DNA of 5,208 nt from Spirochaetales bacterium (lineage in GTDB: Bacteria; Spirochaetota; Spirochaetia; Treponematales; UBA12059): positions 1 to 5,208 of the forward strand of contig SPCK01000178.1 of assembly GCA_004525355.1 (NCBI GenBank), written 5' to 3'. The position numbers were made by a program, and so were the translations under genes. Every line of letters begins with the position of its first letter. Within the stretch, counting starts at the first letter, position 1. The notes beneath the pieces are model-generated. The model saw nothing but the letters and a program-made list of their open reading frames with translations. It was not told the origin of the DNA and did not search any database. Below, in pieces: positions 1 through 4,699 of the stretch.

Positions 1-3
1 AGT

Positions 4-24
4 AGGCTGTTGAACCAACACCTT
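4..24 (-). terminator. Possible hairpin after the beta-barrel gene
   Basis: Directly after the TAG stop (25-27) there is a perfect 5-bp stem, TGTTG (8-12) with CAACA (16-20) and a 3-nt loop. It may extend weakly through 4-6 and 22-24 across a C-C mismatch at 7/21 and a G-T wobble. A T-run would have to lie at or beyond the window edge and cannot be seen. The position just after the stop suits a terminator, but the stem is short and AT-rich, so this is only a candidate. Confidence 0.25.
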
Positions 25-486
25 CTAGAAGCGGTAACGAATGCCTAGGCCGCCCGATCCAGAGAACTTGGTCGCGGGAAACAGGTAGAGCCCGAGCCCC
101 GCTTCCAGGAACAACTCGATGGGAGCCTTCCTGAATCGATAATCGAGCCCGAACGGCAGATGGAAGCCTATTTCCACCAGGTTGTCGCTGATAGCCGCCT
201 CGGCGCCGATCCCGACGAAGGGGACGATATCCTCTCCTTCGATTATAAGGGCGCCGGGAAAGGCCAAATCGTAATTACCCTGGAGGATGATACTGAAGCC
301 GCCCTTGGGATCAGCGAAATTCCAGGCGGCCTTGAAGTCCAGCCAATTGGTGGGTGAGAGATCCAGCCCGACGGTCAACCCGGTCGGCTGCCCCAGGAAA
401 ACGCCTACGCCGGTCGCGGCGGGACCGGCGAAAGCGATACCCGCAGAAATGATCGCTATCGCTACTACGAATAAAACCCGTTTCAT
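25..486 (-). CDS. Small outer-membrane beta-barrel protein (unnamed)
   Basis: This 153-aa protein has a clear Sec signal peptide: a basic MKR start, a hydrophobic core over residues 4-19, and a likely signal peptidase I site after AFA at 18-20. The mature part alternates hydrophobic and polar residues and is rich in Gly and aromatics. It contains a GQPTGLTVGLDL stretch (32-43) like the G-x-P-T-G motif of small barrels in many Gram-negatives and spirochetes. It ends in Tyr-Arg-Phe, and a terminal aromatic is the usual signal for barrel assembly by BamA. Length and pattern fit an 8-stranded barrel. The ATG at 486 has a good ribosome site, GAGGAG (492-497), 5 nt upstream. The gene stands alone and diverges from the phosphatase gene, so context gives no function. 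Exact family is uncertain; I did not recognise a named protein. An outer-membrane location is well supported, a transport or adhesion role is not. Confidence 0.8.
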   Translation of the reverse strand: MKRVLFVVAIAIISAGIAFAGPAATGVGVFLGQPTGLTVGLDLSPTNWLDFKAAWNFADPKGGFSIILQGNYDLAFPGALIIEGEDIVPFVGIGAEAAISDNLVEIGFHLPFGLDYRFRKAPIELFLEAGLGLYLFPATKFSGSGGLGIRYRF

Positions 487-491
487 GTCGA

Positions 492-524
492 CTCCTCGTA
501 CTCGGATCGATTGCGACTATACCA
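492..524 (-). promoter_or_regulatory. Candidate extended -10 promoter and RBS for the beta-barrel gene
   Basis: Read on the minus strand, TGGTATAGT (524-516) matches an extended -10 (TGn followed by TATAnT); the hexamer is 521-516. No good -35 hexamer lies 16-18 bp upstream, which is common for extended -10 promoters. Transcription would start near 509, giving a leader of about 23 nt that contains the GAGGAG ribosome site at 497-492. Confidence 0.5.
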
Positions 525-555
525 CACAAGAATAATCCATGCGAGATGACGGCAA

Positions 556-567
556 GATTCCGGAATC
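556..567. repeat. 12-bp palindrome between divergent promoters, possible operator
   Basis: GATTCCGGAATC is a perfect 12-bp palindrome. It is flanked by a second pair of arms, GCGAG (541-545) and CTCGC (572-576), although the spacing to the centre is unequal. It lies 35 bp from the -10 of the beta-barrel gene and 29 bp from the -10 of the phosphatase gene, so a protein bound here could affect both. No regulator is encoded next to it, and the operator role is an inference. Confidence 0.3.
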
Positions 568-596
568 GGCACTCGCGAAGCATGACCGATATCGGG

Positions 597-602
597 TATA
601 GT
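597..602 (+). promoter_or_regulatory. Candidate -10 element for the phosphatase gene
   Basis: TATAGT (597-602) matches the sigma70 -10 consensus at five of six positions. No TTGACA-like -35 is visible at 16-18 bp upstream. Transcription would be expected to start at about 608-610, which is the ATG at 610. That would give a leaderless or nearly leaderless mRNA and would explain why no Shine-Dalgarno sequence precedes the gene. Confidence 0.4.
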
Positions 603-609
603 CGTGCCC

Positions 610-1458
610 ATGCTTACGAATCACCATACCCACTGCAATTTCTGCGACGGCAAGGTACCGGCGGCGGCCATGGCTGACGCGGCGATGGATCTCGGATTCA
701 AGGTCCTGGGGTTCTCGTCCCACGCGCCACTACCCTTCGCGACCGACTGGACCATGAACCGGGCTGACCTACCCGCATACGTTGAAACCATACGAGCCAT
801 CGGCAGGAAGCATGCTCCCGGTATGGAGGTACTCCTCGGCCTTGAGATCGATTATATCGCGGGTCTGTGCGGCCCTGCGGACGGGCGATTCGACGCCTTC
901 GGCCTGGATTACAGCATCGGTTCCGTTCATCACGTTGCGCCCGCGTCGCTCGGGGACGATCCCTTGTCCACGGTGGATGGCCCCCAGGAAGGCTACGACG
1001 CGCTGATAGCCCGAGGATACGGCGGCGACGGACTTGCGCTCGCGGAGGACTATTACGCAGCTCTGGCGACATGCGTCAAAGTGGGCGGGTTTGATATCCT
1101 GGGGCATTTCGACCTGATCCGCAAGAACAATTTCAGGGGCAGCCGATTCCGTCTTGACGTTCCTCGCTACAGGGACGCCGTCATGGGCGCGGTCGACGCA
1201 TTGGAAGGAAGCGGGATCATCGTGGAAATAAACACGGGCGGCATGGCACGGGGTAAAACCGACTCGCCCTACCCCGAAATCTGGATACTACGGGAACTTC
1301 GGGCCAGGGACGTTGCGGTATGCGTCAATTCCGACGCGCACTCGCCGGCGCATCTTTTGGCCTGCCAGGAAGCGGGACTCGAATCGGCCATGGCCGCGGG
1401 TTACCGCGAACTGGTCGCGATCACCCGCGCCGGCAGGATTTCCATCCCGATCGCCTGA
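610..1458 (+). CDS. PHP-family histidinol-phosphatase-like enzyme
   Basis: The 282-aa protein belongs to the PHP (polymerase and histidinol phosphatase) superfamily, HisJ/HisK type. These enzymes use a metal cluster to hydrolyse histidinol phosphate to histidinol, the penultimate step group of histidine synthesis, in the cytoplasm. Visible metal-site motifs, counted from the ATG at 610, are HxH at 6-8 (NHHTHC), GFSSHAPL with His38, GLEIDYI with Glu79, DYSIGSVHH with His107/108, GHFD with His166, and the terminal NSDAH with Asp242 and His244. The set is complete, so the enzyme should be active. The INTGGMARGK segment (208-217) is also typical of the HisJ group. A GTG at 604 would add only Met-Pro. 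I prefer 610 because it fits the candidate -10 at 597-602. No other his genes are in view, so the substrate is inferred from family resemblance and another phosphate ester is possible. Length is normal for the family. Confidence 0.85.
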   Translation: MLTNHHTHCNFCDGKVPAAAMADAAMDLGFKVLGFSSHAPLPFATDWTMNRADLPAYVETIRAIGRKHAPGMEVLLGLEIDYIAGLCGPADGRFDAFGLDYSIGSVHHVAPASLGDDPLSTVDGPQEGYDALIARGYGGDGLALAEDYYAALATCVKVGGFDILGHFDLIRKNNFRGSRFRLDVPRYRDAVMGAVDALEGSGIIVEINTGGMARGKTDSPYPEIWILRELRARDVAVCVNSDAHSPAHLLACQEAGLESAMAAGYRELVAITRAGRISIPIA

Positions 1459-1478
1459 ACGGCCTGACAATCGATGCC

Positions 1479-1500
1479 CCGGCGACTCGGTTAGCGCCGG
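1479..1500. terminator. Possible bidirectional hairpin between convergent genes
   Basis: In the 66-bp gap between two convergent genes lies a perfect GC-only 6-bp stem, CCGGCG (1479-1484) with CGCCGG (1495-1500), and a 10-nt loop. CCCCG (1477-1481) can alternatively pair with CGGGG (1501-1505). A second stem, AACGCC (1519-1524) with GGCGTT (1536-1541), overlaps the dksA-like stop. There is no T-run on either strand, so intrinsic termination is doubtful; the site may mark 3' ends in a Rho-dependent or other way. Confidence 0.35.
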
Positions 1501-1524
1501 CGGGGACGCTCAAGCCGCAACGCC

Positions 1525-1881
1525 TCAGCGATTGCGGCGTTCCTCGCTCTTCTGGCAATCGATGCACATGACCGCGTAGGGAAGGGCTTCGAGCCGCTCG
1601 TGCGGTATGCGTTTGGAGCATTTTACGCATGTACCGTAGCGTCCCTGCTGGATGCGCACGATTGCGGCCTCGATAGAGCGAAGACGTTTGATGTCCTGTG
1701 TTCCAAGGGCTTCAAGCATCTTCCTGTCCACATCGTCGGAAGCGACATCCGCAAAATCCTTGGGATCCATCTCCTCGACTATCGCCTTGAAGTCTTCATT
1801 GGCGGCCGCCAATTTTCCGAGGATCTCCTGCTTCATCGCGGCAAGCGATATCCGCATCGCTTCGGTGAATTCCTTGTCCAT
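1525..1881 (-). CDS. dksA: DksA/TraR-family zinc-finger regulator
   Basis: The 118-aa protein is predicted to bind the secondary channel of RNA polymerase and modulate initiation, usually together with ppGpp, in starvation and rRNA control. The C-terminal C4 zinc finger is intact: CVKC (85-88), 17 residues, then CIDC (106-109). The preceding region (about 5-80) is helical and charged, as in the family coiled coil. At its middle, DFADVA (42-47) matches the DxxDxA tip motif of E. coli DksA (Asp71, Asp74, Ala76). Asp45 to the first zinc Cys is 40 residues, the same as I recall for Asp74 to Cys114. It is shorter than E. coli DksA (151 aa), with the loss at the N-terminus. The ATG at 1881 has a strong AGGAGG site (1890-1895) at 8-nt spacing. 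It diverges from infA. It may be annotated simply as TraR/DksA family; the tip motif favours a true DksA-like function. Confidence 0.9.
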   Translation of the reverse strand: MDKEFTEAMRISLAAMKQEILGKLAAANEDFKAIVEEMDPKDFADVASDDVDRKMLEALGTQDIKRLRSIEAAIVRIQQGRYGTCVKCSKRIPHERLEALPYAVMCIDCQKSEERRNR

Positions 1882-1913
1882 GGGGGATCCCTCCTGCGTT
1901 GTATTTCAATGCG

Positions 1914-1930
1914 ACCGGTTATCAACCGGT
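1914..1930. repeat. 17-bp perfect dyad in the dksA leader
   Basis: ACCGGTTATCAACCGGT has perfect 7-bp arms (1914-1920 and 1924-1930) around a 3-bp centre. It contains two copies of the 6-bp palindrome ACCGGT 11 bp apart, about one helical turn. It lies 33 bp upstream of the dksA-like start and downstream of its candidate promoter. It could therefore be a repressor operator or a hairpin in the 5' leader of the mRNA. Confidence 0.45.
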
Positions 1931-1990
1931 ACCGAAACGGACGCGATGCGCTACGCTTCGGGCTCTCGTCCCCTTCGGAACAAGCGCCTC

Positions 1991-2019
1991 ACTATTCACA
2001 GTTCCTCGTCCCGTGTCAA
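1991..2019 (-). promoter_or_regulatory. Candidate sigma70 promoter for the dksA-like gene
   Basis: On the minus strand, a consensus -35 TTGACA (2019-2014) is followed after exactly 17 bp by AATAGT (1996-1991), which matches TATAAT at four of six positions. Transcription would start near 1984 and leave a leader of about 100 nt before the ATG at 1881. The leader carries the 17-bp dyad and the AGGAGG ribosome site. The -35 and the spacing are convincing; the -10 is moderate. Confidence 0.55.
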
Positions 2020-2035
2020 CCACATGAGAGCCATG

Positions 2036-2064
2036 TTGACACTAGTCTGCCTGGCTCGTACTAT
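2036..2064 (+). promoter_or_regulatory. Strong sigma70-type promoter for infA
   Basis: A perfect -35 TTGACA (2036-2041), a 17-bp spacer and TACTAT (2059-2064, five of six) make the best promoter in the window. Transcription should start near 2071, with a leader of about 52 nt. The leader can form a small GC stem, GGGCG (2076-2080) with CGCCC (2097-2101), ahead of the GGAGG ribosome site. The -35 is back to back with the -35 of the dksA-like gene. Confidence 0.7.
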
Positions 2065-2122
2065 TATATCGCTTCGGGCGCCAGTATCAATCGAGACGCC
2101 CAATTTTCTGCATGGAGGCATC

Positions 2123-2344
2123 GTGGCAAAAGAAGAAGCTATAGAGGTTGAGGGCATCGTTCGCGAAGCTCTCCCCAATACAATGTTTCGCGTAGAGCTA
2201 AAAAACGGCGGACATCTCGTCCTTGCCCACTTGTCCGGTAAAATGCGCAAACACTATATCCGAATCGTTCCCGGAGATACCGTAAAAGTAGCCTTGTCCC
2301 CGTACGATTTGTCGCGTGGCCGTATCATCTACCGCGAGCGCTGA
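2123..2344 (+). CDS. infA: Translation initiation factor IF-1
   Basis: The 73-aa protein is a single S1-like OB-fold. IF-1 binds the ribosomal A site on the 30S subunit and works with IF-2 and IF-3 in choosing the initiator tRNA. The family hallmarks are all present: [13 protein letters not shown] at the N-terminus, [10 protein letters not shown] (17-26), [13 protein letters not shown] (36-48), and [11 protein letters not shown] at the C-terminus. Length is that of bacterial IF-1 (about 72 aa). The start is GTG at 2123, set by homology to the MAKE start and by GGAGG (2114-2118) 4 nt upstream. The reading frame stays open far upstream, but that part is only a shadow antisense to the dksA-like gene. 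infA here is not inside a ribosomal-protein operon; it has its own promoter and is probably monocistronic. Its last 16 bp overlap the 3' end of the convergent Smr gene. Confidence 0.97.
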   Translation: MAKEEAIEVEGIVREALPNTMFRVELKNGGHLVLAHLSGKMRKHYIRIVPGDTVKVALSPYDLSRGRIIYRER

Positions 2345-2820
2345 TTTCCTCCCCTTACTAGCACCCACGTAGCGCCCCCTCCCCCTTGGCTTCGTTCCGC
2401 CCTGCCGGAGCGTCCGGCAGCGGCGCATCGTTCCAGCCATCTAGCTGCGACGCGGCCCAATACCGCGTCTCCGCTCGAATGCAAGCCCTTGCCGTGAATG
2501 ATGAGCACTTTCCTGCAGTTCTTGGCCGCGGCGTCTCGAAAGAACCCTGCCAGCGCATCCTCGGCCTCCAGGGCGGTCATGCCGTGCAGATCCAGTACAG
2601 CATCCACAGGCATGGCTTCCATTTCCTTGCGACTGGGGAAGCGCCTGTCCTCGGCCAGGCGTTCGCGCTCCGCAGCATCGGGAACCCCATAGGCATCGAG
2701 CCAGGACTCCTGTGCGTTCCGGACGACATCGACAGGCTTCCCTTTTGCTGGCTTCGCCTTCTTTACAGCGCGGGCGCGGCTCGCCTTGTCCCAATCTTTC
2801 ATGATATCGCCAAAGTCCAT
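2329..2820 (-). CDS. Smr-domain protein (small MutS-related)
   Basis: From the ATG at 2820 the product is 163 aa. Residues 1-70 are charged and probably flexible, with a KKAKPAKGK run (20-28). Residues about 74-157 form a Smr domain with the LDLHG motif (76-80), HGKGLHS (109-115, the H-G-x-G element) and a closing GATWVLVRG strand (149-157). Smr domains bind or nick nucleic acids in DNA repair, recombination control or ribosome rescue; stand-alone proteins of this size are common, but their roles are mostly unsettled. I chose 2820 because GAGG overlaps the preceding gene's stop (2829-2832) at 8-nt spacing, whereas the ATG at 2877 has no ribosome site and would overlap the BatD-like gene by 47 bp. 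The gap to that gene is 10 nt, so the two are likely co-transcribed and perhaps translationally coupled. A Gly/Ala/Arg-rich insert (132-148) before the last strand is encoded over a strong DNA palindrome. A functional link to Bat proteins is unknown. Confidence 0.85.
   Translation of the reverse strand: MDFGDIMKDWDKASRARAVKKAKPAKGKPVDVVRNAQESWLDAYGVPDAAERERLAEDRRFPSRKEMEAMPVDAVLDLHGMTALEAEDALAGFFRDAAAKNCRKVLIIHGKGLHSSGDAVLGRVAARWLERCAAAGRSGRAERSQGGGGATWVLVRGGNQRSR
2402..2420. repeat. 19-bp inverted repeat, strong hairpin inside the Smr gene
   Basis: CTGCCGGA (2402-2409) and TCCGGCAG (2413-2420) form a perfect 8-bp stem with a 3-nt loop. It begins 58 bp after the infA stop and could fold in the infA 3' transcript or in the Smr mRNA. 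There is no T-run after it on either strand. It encodes part of the low-complexity [10 protein letters not shown] insert of the Smr protein. It could serve as a 3'-end stabiliser or weak terminator for infA. Confidence 0.4.
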
Positions 2821-2830
2821 CGGTTCCGCC

Positions 2831-4699
2831 TCAATAAATACCAGTTTCGTCTGCGCGGACCCAACCGCTGCGGCCATCGTAGAAGTCGATAAACAACCAT
2901 GCTCCGCCTCTCTCCAGGAGCCGTCCCGGAGCGCCTGACGCCGTCACGAACGACGTCGTCGCGGCATCGCTCGGGATAACCTTGACCGGAGCCCTGAAAA
3001 CGATGACACGTTCGTTCGAGCGCTCCACGAGAGATACTGTGAGTGCTGCCCAGGCCAACACCGACAGTGCTGCGAGCAAGATCGCAGGAATGGAACGAGA
3101 CGCATTCGGTTTCTTGCCAACCCGCACGCCGTTCTCCCCGAAACCGGAGGCTTTTCGCTTCGATCGGCGTCCTGAAAGCGAGCGAATCAACCAGACGGCA
3201 AGCGTACCCGCGGTCGCGATGGCCGCCAGGACGAGGAGCATCCCCGGCGGCGGACTCAGGTCGCGCGGCCGGTCTGCCCTTCCCAGCGAGAGAGCGGCTT
3301 GATCGGCCAGGAACATCGCCTGGGCCGGAGGGAATGCGCTCCGCTCGAGGCGGTCGAACTCGTACAGGGCACGGGCCCGGTCTCCAGCCATCAGCTCGAG
3401 GCACGCCTTCACAAGAACAGTATCGCGATCGGGCGCTCCCCCGGTATATACAATCGAAGAAATCCCGTCCAGTGCGCCTGGCCAATCGGCTCGCTCGACA
3501 GCAGCGAGCGTAGCTCGCCAAGCCTCCGGATATCGCCCCCGCGAGGCGGCTTGAGCAACCAAGTGCTGCACGACCAGGATTAGTCCCTCGGATGGTGCCC
3601 ATACCGGCACGGGTAGGGGAGATGCTTGAATAGCCAGCGGGGGGATCTCGATGGTGCGTACGCGCCCAGTGATCGGGTCGAAGTACGCGTAGGGTTCCAT
3701 GCGTACGGTATACTTGCCCGGGCGATCGGCATGGAACGAACCGCGCGCGGCGCGCCTTCCGGCGAAGTTGTCACCATCCAGAACGACCTCCCCGAATATT
3801 CCCGGGGACATCGCCAACGCGACGGGACGGGAGTCGGGCCCGATTACCGTCGCATGCGGGGGCAAGGCGATGCCGACAGAGCCGCGGCCCCGAGCCCAGG
3901 CCTCGATCACCACGATATCGCCGACCATGATCTTGTCCACCTCGGAATACAGACTGATGCCAGCCTGCCATGAACCGACCGCCCTGGTCTCCTCGATCGC
4001 CGGAGGCAAGAAAGCTATCCGCACGACGCGCGCCTGGACGACGATCGTTCCCGCCTGATCGGATAGTTCAAGGCCGGGCAGAACGAGCTCATCGGCCGCG
4101 GTAGGAACGACGATGTATACGGGTGATAAACCACCGTCTGAATATTCAAAGAATCCGCCCTCCGCGGATACGTCGGATCGCGTCAGCGCTTCGCCATTCT
4201 GGCCTACCAGTCTCGCCACGAACGGTTGATATCGATATGCCGAGGCGGGAGCTATCCAGGTTCCCTTGCGCGAACGCGTTGCCCTTACGGTGACTGGGGG
4301 AAGGATATCAAGCGCATAGGTACCGAATCCCCTGGGTCTACCGCCTATCGTAACCGACAGATTCCTGAATTCAACGGCTCCTGCCTCGAAAGCCAGGAAA
4401 CGATGCTCCACGACCGTGCCGATCCTTTCATCTCCCGGCGAGGACAGCGGACCGGTGGACGAACCCAAGTAACGAACGGGTCCGCTTGTCAGCGGCTCGG
4501 GAGTCTCGACAGTCAGCGGCCGGGTATCCGGCAACTCCAGCCGCAGGATGATCTCGTCGCCGGTCACCGGAGCGCGCGGCTCGAAGGACACCGTCGGTTC
4601 CATCTGCGCGAATGCCAGATTGAGCGCGCATGCCAGCCAGAAAACCAGGGTCGTCATGCGTAACGCGGTAGACCCCACCAGCGAAAGGAGGTATTTCAA
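2831..4699 (-). CDS. batD: BatD-BatE fusion protein (aerotolerance operon)
   Basis: This 622-aa envelope protein has a signal peptide (1-31, likely cut after AFA) and a BatD-type region of beta-rich modules (about 35-365). That region opens with VSFEPRAPVTGDEIILRLEL, typical of BatD, and has a later KIMVGDIVVIEAWARGRG repeat of the same theme. A helical stretch follows (372-475) with Ala-rich pairs like worn TPRs, then TM1 (486-505), a very basic loop (506-536), TM2 (538-557) and an SH3-like tail (565-622) ending in DGRSGWVRADETGIY. TPR, two TMs and SH3 is the layout of BatE, so BatD and BatE appear joined. The basic loop should be cytoplasmic, leaving both the N-terminal modules and the SH3 tail in the periplasm. 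The start is TTG at 4699, with GGAG (4707-4710) 7 nt upstream and a 4-nt overlap with the preceding stop. The ATG at 4657 has no ribosome site. Bat proteins are linked to oxygen tolerance in Bacteroides, but the molecular role is unclear. Confidence 0.82.
   Translation of the reverse strand: MKYLLSLVGSTALRMTTLVFWLACALNLAFAQMEPTVSFEPRAPVTGDEIILRLELPDTRPLTVETPEPLTSGPVRYLGSSTGPLSSPGDERIGTVVEHRFLAFEAGAVEFRNLSVTIGGRPRGFGTYALDILPPVTVRATRSRKGTWIAPASAYRYQPFVARLVGQNGEALTRSDVSAEGGFFEYSDGGLSPVYIVVPTAADELVLPGLELSDQAGTIVVQARVVRIAFLPPAIEETRAVGSWQAGISLYSEVDKIMVGDIVVIEAWARGRGSVGIALPPHATVIGPDSRPVALAMSPGIFGEVVLDGDNFAGRRAARGSFHADRPGKYTVRMEPYAYFDPITGRVRTIEIPPLAIQASPLPVPVWAPSEGLILVVQHLVAQAASRGRYPEAWRATLAAVERADWPGALDGISSIVYTGGAPDRDTVLVKACLELMAGDRARALYEFDRLERSAFPPAQAMFLADQAALSLGRADRPRDLSPPPGMLLVLAAIATAGTLAVWLIRSLSGRRSKRKASGFGENGVRVGKKPNASRSIPAILLAALSVLAWAALTVSLVERSNERVIVFRAPVKVIPSDAATTSFVTASGAPGRLLERGGAWLFIDFYDGRSGWVRADETGIY

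Noticed and set aside
604..609. GTG at 604 as start of the phosphatase gene
   Set aside because: It adds only Met-Pro, has no ribosome site, and would lie upstream of the expected transcription start set by TATAGT at 597-602.
1901..1911. 11-bp word GTATTTCAATG shared with 4691-4701
   Set aside because: The two copies have different contexts (dksA leader versus BatD start) and no flanking similarity; a chance match is likely.
1652..2122. Long in-frame plus-strand extension upstream of infA
   Set aside because: It runs antisense through the dksA-like gene and across its promoter region, has low-complexity Ser/Arg-rich sequence, and IF-1 homology begins exactly at the GTG at 2123 with a ribosome site.
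2112..2144. Ten-codon upstream ORF overlapping the infA ribosome site and start
   Set aside because: Its ATG overlaps the GGAGG of infA and it has no ribosome site of its own. The reading is probably chance, although a role in infA initiation cannot be excluded.
2821..2877. ATG at 2877 as start of the Smr gene
   Set aside because: It lacks a ribosome site and would force a 47-bp overlap with the BatD-BatE gene; the added residues look like shadow of that gene rather than a conserved N-terminus.
2386..2892. 168-aa open frame opposite the Smr and BatD genes
   Set aside because: It is antisense to two well-supported genes, shows no recognisable domain and has no ribosome site that I can see; it is a by-product of GC-rich codon use.
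3489..3509. 7-bp inverted repeat GCTCGCT / AGCGAGC inside the BatD-BatE gene
   Set aside because: It lies in the middle of a coding region of a GC-rich gene with no boundary nearby, and is best explained by codon content.
2799..3602. 267-aa minus-strand frame inside the BatD-BatE gene
   Set aside because: It is out of frame with the recognised protein, is Arg/Ser/Gly-rich, and looks like a typical frame-shadow of a GC-rich gene.
4226..4663. 145-aa plus-strand frame opposite the BatD N-terminus
   Set aside because: Antisense to the signal peptide and first modules of a clear envelope protein; no motif or start signal of its own.
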